Source of the DNA: an uncultured Collinsella sp.
GTDB lineage: Bacteria; Actinomycetota; Coriobacteriia; Coriobacteriales; Coriobacteriaceae
Direction: 5' to 3'
Length of the DNA stretch: 45,644 nucleotides
NCBI GenBank assembly: GCA_902494035.1
Contig: CABURV010000005.1
Coordinates: 1-45,644, forward strand
In this document: piece by piece, positions 1-8,266 of the stretch
How the letters are laid out: each line of letters begins with the position of its first letter
Numbering within the stretch: the stretch's first letter is position 1
Notes under the pieces: generated by a model
Databases searched by the model: none
Told to the model about the DNA's origin: nothing
Seen by the model: the letters and a program-made list of their open reading frames with translations, nothing else
Position numbers and translations under genes: made by a program

Positions 1-550
1 CGCGAACCAGCTCGGGGTCGAGCGCCGACGTGGCCTCATCAAAGAGCATGACGTGAGGATTCATCGACAGGGCGCGGGCGATCGCCACGCGCTGTTGCTG
101 ACCGCCCGAGAGCTGGCTCGGCATAAAGTCGATACGCTCGGCAAGACCGACCTTGGTCAGCTCCTCGACGGCAATCTTCTCGGCCTCTTCCTTGCTGCGC
201 TTGAGCACCTTCTGCTGCGCGAGCATGACGTTCTTTTTGACTGAGAGGTGCGGGAACAAATTGAACTGCTGGAACACCATACCCAGATGCGTGCGCACCT
301 TGTTAAGGTCGACGCCCTTGGCGCACACGTCAACACCCTCGACGATAATCGAGCCGCTCGTGGGATGCTCCAGACAATTGATGCAGCGAAGCATCGTCGA
401 CTTGCCCGAGCCCGAGGGGCCCAAGACCACAACGACCTCACCCTTGTGCACATCCAGATCGATATCGCGCAGGACCACGTTGTCGCCAAAGGCCTTCTGG
501 AGGTTCTTGATGCTGACGACGACCTCGTTCGAGTTATTGGTTTCGCTCAT
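1..550 (-). CDS. Amino-acid ABC transporter ATP-binding protein (partial, runs off the window start)
   Basis: This is the cytoplasmic ATPase of a polar amino-acid uptake system (GlnQ/HisP type). About 183 residues are visible. Walker A is GPSGSGKST at residues 44-52, the Q-loop is FQQFNLFP near 93-100, the signature LSGGQQQRVAIARAL lies near 147-161 and Walker B with LFDEATSALDPE near 169-180. The C-terminal third lies outside the window. ATG at 550 is preceded by AAGGAGG with 8 nt between. It follows the permease by 12 nt, so binding protein, permease and ATPase form one unit. The substrate cannot be read from the ATPase; glutamine, glutamate, cystine or arginine are all possible. Confidence 0.95.
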   Translation of the reverse strand, partial: MSETNNSNEVVVSIKNLQKAFGDNVVLRDIDLDVHKGEVVVVLGPSGSGKSTMLRCINCLEHPTSGSIIVEGVDVCAKGVDLNKVRTHLGMVFQQFNLFPHLSVKKNVMLAQQKVLKRSKEEAEKIAVEELTKVGLAERIDFMPSQLSGGQQQRVAIARALSMNPHVMLFDEATSALDPELVR

Positions 551-562
551 GATAGGACCTCC

Positions 563-1924
563 TTACAGACCGGCGATGTGATCGGCAGGCGTCGCGACAA
601 CCTGTCCGGCGCTCTTGGCGGGACGCTTCTTCTTGGTCTCGGCCGTGCCCAAAAGCCTCGCCTCAAGACCGCTCACCAAGCGAGCGAGCGGCAGGGTGAT
701 GACCAGATAGAACAGGGCGGCAACCACGTACGGTGTAATGGAGCCCGTCGTGGCCACGATGGTACGGGCGTTCATGACGATCTCGACCACGCCCACGGCC
801 GCAAGCAGCGACGTATCCTTGTAAAGCAAGATAAACTCGCTGGTCAGCGTAGGCAAAACATTGCGGAACGTCTGCGGAATCATAACGTAGAGCAGCGTCT
901 GGAAGGCATTCATGCCCAGAGAGCGAGCAGCCTCGTTTTGGCCCTTGGGGATCGATTGAATACCGGCACGGAAGATCTCGCACAGGTACGCAGACGAGTT
1001 CATGGCCATGACGATGACGCCGAGCACGTAGTCATCAACCTTGACGCCGGCCAACGGCAGACCGAAGAACGCGATATAGATCTGCAGGAACGCCGGCGTA
1101 CCACGGATGATATTCACATAGATGCCGGCAAGGCAACGAAGGATGCGCGACTTGGAAATGCGCATGAGCGATAGGGCGAAACCGAAGGGAATGGCCAGCG
1201 GAAACGCCACAAGCACGATCGAGAGCGACATAAGGAAGCCCTTAAAGACGATCGGCAGGCTTTGGACCAAAATGACCGGGTTCAAGAACAGGCGCAGGAA
1301 CATATTGGAGTTCCAAGCCTCGACCCACGGCTGCTCCTTAAGATCGGCCAGGAAGTTATCGAATGCCGTCACGCCCTTAATCTCGACGGAAGGAATCTTG
1401 GAAATCTTCTTGGTCGAACCGTCGGCGAGCGTATAGGTGCCGCTAAAGACCTCATCGCCGCCCTCGACGGGAAACGTCACACCATAAACCTCGACACGGA
1501 AAAAGCCGCCGGCAGGCGCCGTCTCGCCAAAATCAATCTTGAGCGTCTGGCCGTCAGCCTTGCACGTGGGCTTCATGGGCGTACGATCCATGAGGTCCTC
1601 GCCCGAGAGCATCGTCAATCGCGTGTCATCGGTACCAAACGTCGTGCCGTCGACAAACGTCAGCGAAAGACCGCTCAGCTCCTCGTCGGCATCGGCCTGA
1701 ACTTCCCAGGTAATGCGCGTCTCGGTGCCGCCGACCACATCGCTGCCCGAACCGGTGTTGGGTCGGGCGGTAATCTTTGCGGTCTCAAGCGCCTGGGCGG
1801 TCGTGGGCGCATATGCCCCCGCGCACACCAGCGCGAGCGCCACGGCCATGACGCAGACTAGCTTTTGGAGCAAGGCGGGCAGTGGAAAACGCTGCTCCGC
1901 GGCCCCTTTGTTCAGTCGAGACAA
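563..1924 (-). CDS. Amino-acid ABC transporter permease with N-terminal secreted beta-rich domain
   Basis: Membrane subunit (HisM/GlnP family) of the amino-acid transporter. I chose the TTG start at 1924 because AGGAG sits 5 nt upstream; a longer reading from 2032 would translate the attenuator hairpin. From this start of 453 residues: a charged N-terminus and hydrophobic stretch (residues about 20-40) ending in AQA looks like a signal peptide; residues about 45-190 form an extracytoplasmic, beta-rich domain of unknown function; then several transmembrane segments and the EAA loop (EAARSLGMNAFQTLLYVMIPQ region). Family members are usually about 220-300 residues, so the N-terminal domain is the odd part. 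It could be a second ligand-binding or docking domain; that is inference. Confidence 0.9.
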   Translation of the reverse strand: MSRLNKGAAEQRFPLPALLQKLVCVMAVALALVCAGAYAPTTAQALETAKITARPNTGSGSDVVGGTETRITWEVQADADEELSGLSLTFVDGTTFGTDDTRLTMLSGEDLMDRTPMKPTCKADGQTLKIDFGETAPAGGFFRVEVYGVTFPVEGGDEVFSGTYTLADGSTKKISKIPSVEIKGVTAFDNFLADLKEQPWVEAWNSNMFLRLFLNPVILVQSLPIVFKGFLMSLSIVLVAFPLAIPFGFALSLMRISKSRILRCLAGIYVNIIRGTPAFLQIYIAFFGLPLAGVKVDDYVLGVIVMAMNSSAYLCEIFRAGIQSIPKGQNEAARSLGMNAFQTLLYVMIPQTFRNVLPTLTSEFILLYKDTSLLAAVGVVEIVMNARTIVATTGSITPYVVAALFYLVITLPLARLVSGLEARLLGTAETKKKRPAKSAGQVVATPADHIAGL

Positions 1925-1992
1925 GGTGGCTCCTATCGTAGAAGTTGCCGACAAAACGAGACGGAAACGCTCTCCGTCAAGAGAAGCGCAAA

Positions 1993-2019
1993 GGCCCTCT
2001 CCGCAAAACGGAAAGGGCC
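1993..2019 (-). terminator. Hairpin attenuator between binding protein and permease
   Basis: On the minus strand an 11-bp stem (GGCCCTTTCCG with CGGAGAGGGCC, one G-U) with a 5-nt TTTTG loop is followed by TTTGCGCTTCTC. It lies between the stop of the binding-protein gene (2042) and the permease start (1924). The T-run is weak, so partial termination is likely. This would give more binding protein than permease, the usual arrangement in such operons. Confidence 0.7.
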
Positions 2020-2041
2020 CGCGCGCAATCAAGTAGCTATT

Positions 2042-2902
2042 TTACTTGATGTTGTACTTAGCCATGAGGGCGTCGACGGTACCGTCGTCGGTCAGGTCCT
2101 TGATGGCCTGGTTGATGTCATCCTTGAGCTTGGTGTTGCCCTGGTTGATGGCGATGGCGTACTCCTCGCCGGTGCTAATCTGCTTAATGGTCTGGCAGGT
2201 GTTGAACTGCTCGGCGGTCAGCTGGCTGGCAACGGAGCGGTTGGTGACTACAGCGTCGCCCTTATCGGACTGCAGGGCGCTGAAGCACTCGGTAGCGTCC
2301 TTGTAGGGGACAATCTTGGCCTTGGGGAAGTTCTCCTGGGCAAAGGCCTCGGCGGTCGAGCCAGACTGGACGATGATGGTAGTGTCAGCGTTGTTGAGCT
2401 TCTCGCTGTAGTTGTCGGCCGTGATGTCGGTGTTATCGACCTTGGTCACAATAGCCTGATCGTCCATGTAGTAGGAATCAGAGAAAGTGACTTCCTTCTC
2501 ACGCTCGGGCGTGTCGGTGATAGCCGCAATGGAAACGTCATACTTGGCGCCCGAAGCGACACCCGGAACCAGCGTGTCAAAGTCATTGTTGACATACTCG
2601 ACATCCAGGCCCAGCTTGTCGCCGATGGCCTTGATGAGCTCAAGGTCAAAGCCCTGATAATCGCCGTTGTCATCCTTGTACTCAAACGGAGCGTACTCGG
2701 CAGAGGTGCCGACGGTGAGCGTACCATCCTTGACGAGCGCGTACTCCTTGGAGCCGTCGACCTTCTCGACCTTAGCGTCGTCAGAGCTGCTGGAACCGGC
2801 ATCAGAACCAGAGGTGGCGTTGGACGAGCCGCAGCCCGTCAGTGCGAGGGCGAGCGCCATGGCACCCGTGGCGGCAAATGCGCCAAGCTTCTTGAGCTTC
2901 AT
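2042..2902 (-). CDS. Amino-acid ABC transporter substrate-binding lipoprotein
   Basis: Extracellular binding protein (SBP family 3) of the polar amino-acid transporter. ATG at 2902 has AAGGAGA 7 nt upstream; an in-frame upstream ATG lacks a comparable site and would bury the signal peptide. The 286-residue product begins with a lysine-rich n-region, a hydrophobic stretch and a lipobox LTGC with Cys24, then a Ser/Asp linker. The family fingerprint is clear: GTSAEYAPFEY, GFDLELIKAIGDKLGL and an end in GTVDALMAKY. It is first in the operon with the permease and ATPase downstream. Ligand is not readable from sequence alone; the fold family binds polar or charged amino acids. Confidence 0.95.
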   Translation of the reverse strand: MKLKKLGAFAATGAMALALALTGCGSSNATSGSDAGSSSSDDAKVEKVDGSKEYALVKDGTLTVGTSAEYAPFEYKDDNGDYQGFDLELIKAIGDKLGLDVEYVNNDFDTLVPGVASGAKYDVSIAAITDTPEREKEVTFSDSYYMDDQAIVTKVDNTDITADNYSEKLNNADTTIIVQSGSTAEAFAQENFPKAKIVPYKDATECFSALQSDKGDAVVTNRSVASQLTAEQFNTCQTIKQISTGEEYAIAINQGNTKLKDDINQAIKDLTDDGTVDALMAKYNIK

Positions 2903-3049
2903 AATCAGTCTCCTTCCGGTGACCTCGTTTGATTCAGAGGCCTGCAAAAACTGTTGGCTATTATGCACCCGGAATTACGAATCTGCAATGAGAAAACTGA
3001 TTGAAACAAACCCATAACGTGAATGGAATACTCTACTTTGTGACAGTCA

Positions 3050-3916
3050 TTACTGCTGCAATGACCTTAATAATCTAATTTCAGCTGCATAACCTGCAAG
3101 TTCGTTCGGAGTCTCCAAAATAAACGGCAGCGAACACAAACGGCCATTCGATACAATATTCTGCATAACCTGCATACCGCCACCAAATTCCTCGCTGCCA
3201 AGGTATCCCTTGCCGATGCACTCGTGACGATCTTTATGGGCGCCGCAGGGGTTCTTCGAATCGTTGATGTGTACGGCATGCAAGCGATCGATACCCACCA
3301 CGCGGTCGAACTCGTCGAGCACGCCGTCCAGATCATGGATGATGTCGTAGCCGGCATCGCTCACATGGCAGGTGTCCAAACAAACGCCCAGCTTATCGGA
3401 CAGCTCTGGGCACTTGGCGGCAACGCCCTCGATAATGCACGCCAGTTCTTCAAAGCTACGGCCCACCTCGGTGCCCTTGCCGGCCATGGTCTCGAGCAAT
3501 ACCGTCGTCTGCTGTCCCTCGAACATCACCTGGCACAGCGTATCAACAATCATCTGAATGCCGACGTCTGCCCCCTGTCCTACATGCGCACCGGGATGAA
3601 AATTGTAGTAGTTGCCGGGCAGTGCTTCCATGCGCTGCAGATCCTCGGCCATGGCCTCCAGGGCAAACTCGCGCGCTCGCTCCTTAGCGGAGCAGGGGTT
3701 ATAGGTATACGGGGCATGAGCCACGAGCGGGCCAAAGTCGTTTTGCTCCATAAGCTCGCGCAGAGCCGCCACGTCATCCATGTCAAGGTCTTTTGCCTTG
3801 CCACCGCGTGGGTTGCGCGTAAAGAACGCAAAGGTATTGGCGCCAATGGACAACGCCGTCTCCCCCATTGCCCGATAGCCCTTCGTCGTCGAAAGATGAC
3901 ACCCGATCGTCAGCAT
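3050..3916 (-). CDS. nfo: Deoxyribonuclease IV (AP endonuclease IV)
   Basis: Endonuclease IV cleaves 5' of abasic sites in base excision repair. The 288-residue length is normal. The trinuclear-zinc ligands of the TIM barrel are visible in order: VAHAPY, NFHPGAH, LLETMAGKG, CLDTCHVSDAG, AVHINDSK, KDRHECIGKG and ILETP. ATG at 3916 was chosen because GGGGGAG lies 6 nt upstream; a TTG two codons earlier overlaps that site. The covarying hairpin element at 3933-4009 ends about 17 nt before the start codon. It is followed on the same strand by the amino-acid transporter, with about 150 nt between. Confidence 0.97.
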   Translation of the reverse strand: MLTIGCHLSTTKGYRAMGETALSIGANTFAFFTRNPRGGKAKDLDMDDVAALRELMEQNDFGPLVAHAPYTYNPCSAKERAREFALEAMAEDLQRMEALPGNYYNFHPGAHVGQGADVGIQMIVDTLCQVMFEGQQTTVLLETMAGKGTEVGRSFEELACIIEGVAAKCPELSDKLGVCLDTCHVSDAGYDIIHDLDGVLDEFDRVVGIDRLHAVHINDSKNPCGAHKDRHECIGKGYLGSEEFGGGMQVMQNIVSNGRLCSLPFILETPNELAGYAAEIRLLRSLQQ

Positions 3917-3932
3917 CTCCAACTCCCCCTCA

Positions 3933-4009
3933 TCAGTTGCGGTGAAATACGGTCTATTGGTGCCCTATTTTGGCGCAAACAGACCATATTCCACCGCAAG
4001 TTATAAAAG
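3933..4009 (-). repeat. Covarying 77-nt hairpin element, copy 1
   Basis: Intergenic element just upstream of nfo. On the minus strand it opens with CTTTTATAACTTGCGGTGG and closes with CACCGCAACTGA. The outer arms (plus 937-955 and 981-999) pair completely on the minus strand if G-U is allowed; on the plus strand the same two positions would be A-C mismatches, which suggests an RNA made from the minus strand. The loop holds GTTTGCG and AATAGGGC. Copy 2 at 5100-5176 has the same length and the same ends. Possible identities: structured 5' leader, small RNA or dispersed palindromic repeat. Confidence 0.75.
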
Positions 4010-4068
4010 AGGCATCAGGGGCAAAGGCCTCCAAGGCATTCCAGGCGTTGGCGCCATGCCCCCACGCC

Positions 4069-5088
4069 CTACAGTTTCAAGCGAATCGCATCGATGATGT
4101 GCGCACAGCGCTGTGTAGCGGCTAGGGACATGGTGGGGCTTTCGAGTTTCCCCGCCTGAATGAGCTGTGTCGCATGCGATGCCTCACCGTAAAAATCATC
4201 GACCTCAAATGGTGCATCGATTTCGAGTGCTCGACCGTCGGAGTACTTCACATGGGCGAGCTCGGGGCGATGAAGACGCTCGATTTCCAACGAGCCCCGC
4301 TCACAGGCAATCGTTAAGCGGCTTTCATATGCTGCTTTGCCGTCGCACACCATATGAATGGGTATACCGCCGACGCTCATATGGATCTCGTCGGCCCAAT
4401 CGACACGGCCGCCTGATACGTCACGCCAGCGAACTTCACGGGACGAAACCTCGCACGCGCCCGCGAGCAAATCCTCAAACCAACCGACCGCATAACAGCC
4501 CATGTCATATAGACAGCCGCCCTGCAGCGGATCAAGCAGATAGCCCGAAGGAGACTCGCCGTAATCGAGCTTTTGCACGCTTTCAATCGAGACGATACGG
4601 CCAAGCTCACCCGACGCAAGCAAGTCTTTCACGCGAGTGCGCATCGGGCAAAACCGATTCTTCATCGCCTCCATAAACAGCACGCCGCGCTCGCGAGAGG
4701 TGGAGGCGATCGAGAGAGCCTCTTCCTCACTCAAAACGGCCGGCTTTTCGCACAGCACGGCCTTTCCGGCGCACAGCGCGCGACAGGCCCAACGCGTATG
4801 CATGCCATGCGGAAGAGCCAAGTAGATTGCGTCGACATCGGGGTCGGCAATCAGCGCGTCATAAGCCGCATCGCCGCTATCGTCGGCCGAGGCATGGCCA
4901 TGCGCAGCATCGATCGAAAACACTCGGCAAAATTCCTCGACATGTGCAGGAGTGCGACCGGCCGCAGCCACCAGCCGTGCCCCGTCGACCTTCTTGAGCG
5001 ACGATGCAAATCGATGAGAAATGTGCCCAGCGCCCAAAATGCCCCAACGAACCCCACGCGAATCATTACATGAATCCCGATGGCCCAC
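4069..5088 (-). CDS. Gfo/Idh/MocA family oxidoreductase
   Basis: NAD(P)-dependent sugar or polyol dehydrogenase-like protein of 339 residues. It has an N-terminal Rossmann motif WGILGAGHISHRF, the substrate-side motif CEKPAVLS near residue 120, and the C-terminal beta-sheet domain with DMGCYAVGWFEDL. The start is GTG at 5088, with AAGGGGG 5 nt before it; no better ATG lies nearby. It starts 12 nt downstream of hairpin element copy 2 and ends about 150 nt before nfo. The substrate is unknown; relatives act on trans-dihydrodiols, inositol or hexose derivatives. A second member of the family lies at 12498. Confidence 0.9.
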   Translation of the reverse strand: MGHRDSCNDSRGVRWGILGAGHISHRFASSLKKVDGARLVAAAGRTPAHVEEFCRVFSIDAAHGHASADDSGDAAYDALIADPDVDAIYLALPHGMHTRWACRALCAGKAVLCEKPAVLSEEEALSIASTSRERGVLFMEAMKNRFCPMRTRVKDLLASGELGRIVSIESVQKLDYGESPSGYLLDPLQGGCLYDMGCYAVGWFEDLLAGACEVSSREVRWRDVSGGRVDWADEIHMSVGGIPIHMVCDGKAAYESRLTIACERGSLEIERLHRPELAHVKYSDGRALEIDAPFEVDDFYGEASHATQLIQAGKLESPTMSLAATQRCAHIIDAIRLKL

Positions 5089-5099
5089 GACAGCCCCCT

Positions 5100-5176
5100 T
5101 CAGTTGCGGTGGAATAGTCCCTGTTCAAGCCCTATTCTGCCGCAAACAGGAACTATTCCACCGCAAGTTATAAAAG
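5100..5176 (-). repeat. Covarying 77-nt hairpin element, copy 2
   Basis: Second copy, starting 3 nt after the aldo/keto reductase stop and ending 12 nt before the GTG start of the oxidoreductase. The ends match copy 1 exactly (CTTTTATAACTTGCGGTGGAATA and CACCGCAACTGA when read on the minus strand). The arms at plus 104-125 and 145-166 of the 5000s pair at 21 of 22 positions with the remaining one G-U on the minus strand. A six-base part of the stem differs from copy 1 (GTTCCT/AGGGAC here, TGGTCT/AGACCG there) but stays paired. Confidence 0.75.
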
Positions 5177-5178
5177 GG

Positions 5179-6369
5179 TCACGAGGAGCGCGTTTTGCCG
5201 AAGGCCTTAAGCACTGCCGTCACGGGTCCAGGCTGGAAGCGTCGGCGCACGTCATCGAGACGCTCGGGGACATCGATATGCTGTGGGCAGTGGCGCGCGC
5301 ATTTGCCGCACTTGACGCAATTGTTCACCAGCTTGGCCTCGCTTGTACGCACCGCGCTCGCCGTAAAGTACTGCGATAGACCCGTAAACCAGCTGTGCGC
5401 ATAACTCGCGTTGTAGGCGGCAAAACATCCAGGGATATTGATGCCTTTAGGGCACGGCATGCAATAGCCGCATCCCGTGCAGGGCACGCGATTCGATTTT
5501 TCAAACTCATCCAGCACGTGCGCGATCGTGTCGAGCTGGTTGGCAGTCATCGAATCCGGCAGGGCCCGATCGGCCAACACCGCGTTCTCATCCACCTGCG
5601 CGATATCGGTCATACCCGAAAGCAGCATCGTCACCTGAGGATGATTCCAGACCCACGAAAGACCCCAGGCGGCAGGAGTGCGCAAATGCGGGTCACGGGC
5701 ACTATCGAGCACAGCGCGGGCCCGTGGCGGCAGCTTGCCCGCTAAACGCCCGCCCAGCAGTGGCTCCATCACAAACACCGCGAGGCCTCGCTCGGCGGCG
5801 GCCATGAGCCCCGCTGTTCCCGCCTGATATCGCTCTCCAGCGTAATTGTACTGGATCTGGCAAAAGTCCCACTCATATGCATCGAGCATCGTCAGGAAAT
5901 CCGCCGCGCTGCCGTGGTACGAAAAACCAATCTGGCGAATGCGCCCCGCCGCCTTTTGACGCGCGATCCAGTCCTCGATGCCCAACGCCACCACACGTTC
6001 CCACTGGGCGGGCGAGGTAATGTTGTGCATGAGGTAATAGTCGATATGGTCGGTCCGCAGGCGGCGCAGTTGCTCGTCGAAGAACCGGTCGAAATCCTCC
6101 GCGCATTTGCACGAAGCATGCGGCAGCTTGGTTGCGAGCAAAACCTGGTCGCGCAAGCCCAGGCGCTCAAGCGACGCACCCACACAAGCCTCGTTGCCGG
6201 GATAGAGATAGGCCGTGTCCAGGTAGTTAATCCCCTGCTCCACCGCACGGGAGATGATGGCGTCGGCAGTCTTCGCATCCGGGCGTCCCGGCGCACCGGG
6301 AAACCTCATGCAGCCCAGCCCCAACGCCGAGATACGGTTGCCGCTTTTGGGGTCAACGCGATATTGCAC
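5179..6369 (-). CDS. Aldo/keto reductase with C-terminal 4Fe-4S ferredoxin domain
   Basis: A 396-residue cytoplasmic oxidoreductase. The AKR barrel fills residues 1-290 with the expected tetrad: Asp51 and Tyr in LDTAYLYPGNE, Lys81 in LATKLPH and His115 in YLMHN. The C-terminus adds two cysteine groups, CTGCGYCMPCPKG at 297-309 and CVKCGKCARHCP at 351-362, which would hold two 4Fe-4S clusters. Such AKR-ferredoxin fusions are frequent in anaerobes and may take electrons from ferredoxin; the substrate is unknown. ATG at 6369 opens the gene. It is probably the first gene of a minus-strand run with the oxidoreductase and nfo. Confidence 0.92.
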   Translation of the reverse strand: MQYRVDPKSGNRISALGLGCMRFPGAPGRPDAKTADAIISRAVEQGINYLDTAYLYPGNEACVGASLERLGLRDQVLLATKLPHASCKCAEDFDRFFDEQLRRLRTDHIDYYLMHNITSPAQWERVVALGIEDWIARQKAAGRIRQIGFSYHGSAADFLTMLDAYEWDFCQIQYNYAGERYQAGTAGLMAAAERGLAVFVMEPLLGGRLAGKLPPRARAVLDSARDPHLRTPAAWGLSWVWNHPQVTMLLSGMTDIAQVDENAVLADRALPDSMTANQLDTIAHVLDEFEKSNRVPCTGCGYCMPCPKGINIPGCFAAYNASYAHSWFTGLSQYFTASAVRTSEAKLVNNCVKCGKCARHCPQHIDVPERLDDVRRRFQPGPVTAVLKAFGKTRSS

Positions 6370-6531
6370 GGCCCCTCCCCTCCCATCGAAGCCCTGACAA
6401 GGCGAAACAAACCCGTCACGTCATCGAAACACATCGGAATCGCAATTGAGAACGTATCGTAACGCAGCAGAAATCAGGCCGTCACGGCACCGCTTTAACA
6501 TCAGCAAAAAGCCCGATGAAAGGAGACGAGC

Positions 6532-6726
6532 GTGACCACACGCGAGGACGCCTACCCCTACCCCGGCGAACAATACATCCTCTCGGTCGACCGCTATCAG
6601 ATCGAGGTCATGGACCATCTAGACGAGCTTCCCGCCACGGGCGCCGTCATCTTCTGCACCTTCCCTAAGGTCCGTGATGGTGTCGGATACCCCGCGCGCG
6701 TTTTTGCGGTCTGCCCCGCGGCATAA
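6532..6726 (+). CDS. Small protein of unknown function (64 aa)
   Basis: I do not recognise this protein. It starts with GTG at 6532 after AAAGGAGACGAGC, a strong ribosome site, and ends with TAA at 6726. The product is acidic at the N-terminus (TTREDAYPYPGEQY), with no signal peptide, membrane segment or cysteine motif beyond two single Cys. It ends in RVFAVCPAA. A rho-independent terminator follows at 6805-6830, so it looks like a complete small transcription unit. The strong ribosome site and terminator argue for a real gene; function cannot be stated. Confidence 0.65.
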   Translation: MTTREDAYPYPGEQYILSVDRYQIEVMDHLDELPATGAVIFCTFPKVRDGVGYPARVFAVCPAA

Positions 6727-6804
6727 GCGCACTGCGCAATAGTTTCTTTTTCACAACAGCAGCCCCGCACGCCCACCAAACGCCCCGACGACATACAATC
6801 CATC

Positions 6805-6830
6805 AGGCGCCCCATATGCGGGCGCCTTTT
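6805..6830 (+). terminator. Rho-independent terminator after the 64-aa gene
   Basis: Stem AGGCGCCC with GGGCGCCT (8 bp), loop of 7 nt, then TTTT. It ends only about 5 nt before the ribosome site of the next gene, so the panE-like gene may depend on read-through or on a promoter hidden in this short space. Confidence 0.8.
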
Positions 6831-6849
6831 ATATGGGGAGATGATTCAT

Positions 6850-7764
6850 ATGCAGATCAACAAGGTCGCCTTTATCGGCAAGGGCGGCGTCGGCCTGCTC
6901 TACGGCAGCATGATTGCCAAGGCCCTCGGCAACGACGCCGTCGAATACGTCATGGACGACGCTCGCTTTGAGCGCCATGCGAACGACGCGCTCACCGTCA
7001 ACGGCAAGCCCTGCGATCTCACGTCCGTCCGCGCCAGCGAGGCGACACCCGCCGATCTGGTCATCCTGACGGTCAAGACCACCGGTCTCGACCAAGCACT
7101 CAAGACTATGGAGCGTGTCGTGGGACCCAACACGCTCATCGCCTCGCTGTGCAACGGCATTACGAGCGAGCAAAAGATTGCCGAACGCTTTGGCTGGGAG
7201 CATACCGTTCTTGGTATCTGCCAGGGCATGGACGCCGTGTTCCTCAACGGCGCGCTCACCTTTACCAATGCGGGCGAGATTCGCTTTGGCGCGGCAGCGG
7301 GCACCGACCCCGCGACTGTCGCCGCTATCGACGAGCTCTATACGCGCTGCGGCATCGCCCATACCGTCGAGGACGACATCGCCCACCGCATGTGGGCCAA
7401 ACTCATGCTCAACGACGGCATCAACCAGACCTGCATGGCCTACGGCGGGACCTACGGAAGCGCCACGGAGCCGGGCTCCGAGCAGCGCCGCTGTTTTGTC
7501 TCCGCCATGCGCGAGACGCTTGCGGTTGCCAACGCCGAGGGCGTTGAGCTGACCGAGGCAGACCTGACGCAAATGGTGCACCTCATCGAGGGAATCGACC
7601 CCACCGGTATGCCCTCGATGGCGCAGGACCGTATCGCACAACGAAAAACCGAAGTCGAGGAGTTCGCGGGCACCATTTGCCGCCTGGCCGCCAAACACGA
7701 TATCCAAGTGCCGCAAAACGATTGGCTCTACCAGAGGATTCGCGAAATAGAAGGCAGCTGGTAG
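6850..7764 (+). CDS. panE: 2-dehydropantoate 2-reductase family protein
   Basis: NADPH-dependent ketopantoate reductase fold, which makes pantoate for coenzyme A. The 304-residue product starts with the dinucleotide motif FIGKGGVGLLYGS and has the family signature RMWAKLMLNDGINQTC, with the catalytic Lys in WAKLMLN, near residue 180. ATG at 6850 is preferred because GGGGAG lies 9 nt before it; the ATG at 6841 directly abuts that site. No other pantothenate gene is nearby, and paralogues of this family act on other 2-keto acids, so the precise substrate is uncertain. A strong terminator follows at 7802-7842. Confidence 0.85.
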   Translation: MQINKVAFIGKGGVGLLYGSMIAKALGNDAVEYVMDDARFERHANDALTVNGKPCDLTSVRASEATPADLVILTVKTTGLDQALKTMERVVGPNTLIASLCNGITSEQKIAERFGWEHTVLGICQGMDAVFLNGALTFTNAGEIRFGAAAGTDPATVAAIDELYTRCGIAHTVEDDIAHRMWAKLMLNDGINQTCMAYGGTYGSATEPGSEQRRCFVSAMRETLAVANAEGVELTEADLTQMVHLIEGIDPTGMPSMAQDRIAQRKTEVEEFAGTICRLAAKHDIQVPQNDWLYQRIREIEGSW

Positions 7765-7801
7765 TGCTCGGCATACTGCAGCCAACAGATCCAATGGTAA
7801 A

Positions 7802-7842
7802 GCCGCCGCAAGGGGCACTCCCCTCGCGGCGGCTTCCTTTTT
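7802..7842 (+). terminator. Rho-independent terminator after panE
   Basis: GCCGCCGC pairs with GCGGCGGC and an inner GGGG with CCCC around a 4-nt loop; TTCCTTTTT follows. It ends the plus-strand unit ahead of a convergent gene. Confidence 0.9.
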
Positions 7843-7873
7843 CATCTTTGACCAAAAATCAGCTTCACAACGG

Positions 7874-8080
7874 TTAGAGCTGCGACTCCGACGCCTGGCC
7901 CTCATCGTCGCGACAAAGGGCTACACCCGCACTTCCCAGCAGCGTGGCCGCGATCAGCGCGCCGACCACGATAGGAGCAGCCCCGCATGTCCCCTGCATG
8001 CCCGCGACGAGCGCGGCCGTGGGACCAAGGCAGCCAAGCATCAACGCGACGGCGGCAACGGCAATATCTCGAGCATTCAC
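7874..8080 (-). CDS. Small two-helix membrane protein of unknown function
   Basis: 68 residues with two hydrophobic stretches (about residues 6-27 and 35-55) separated by a short glycine- and cysteine-containing turn (GMQGTCGAAP), and a polar acidic tail. GTG at 8080 has GGAGG about 10 nt upstream. It is predicted to lie in the cytoplasmic membrane as a hairpin. I do not recognise a family. It converges on the panE unit. Confidence 0.6.
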   Translation of the reverse strand: MNARDIAVAAVALMLGCLGPTAALVAGMQGTCGAAPIVVGALIAATLLGSAGVALCRDDEGQASESQL

Positions 8081-8266
8081 AAGACCACTTCCTCCAAGAG
8101 AAAGACCTTATTTCTCAAGAACCAGTGTGCCCCGCATCCATACGCCCAGCGTACCGCCACGGTAAGGGCTCTGTTAACTCAAACGCATACATAGAACGGA
8201 CGTCCTTACGTTGCCGTAAAGCTCGGTAAAGACGCCCGTCCGCCAAATATCCGTGATGCAGAAAAA

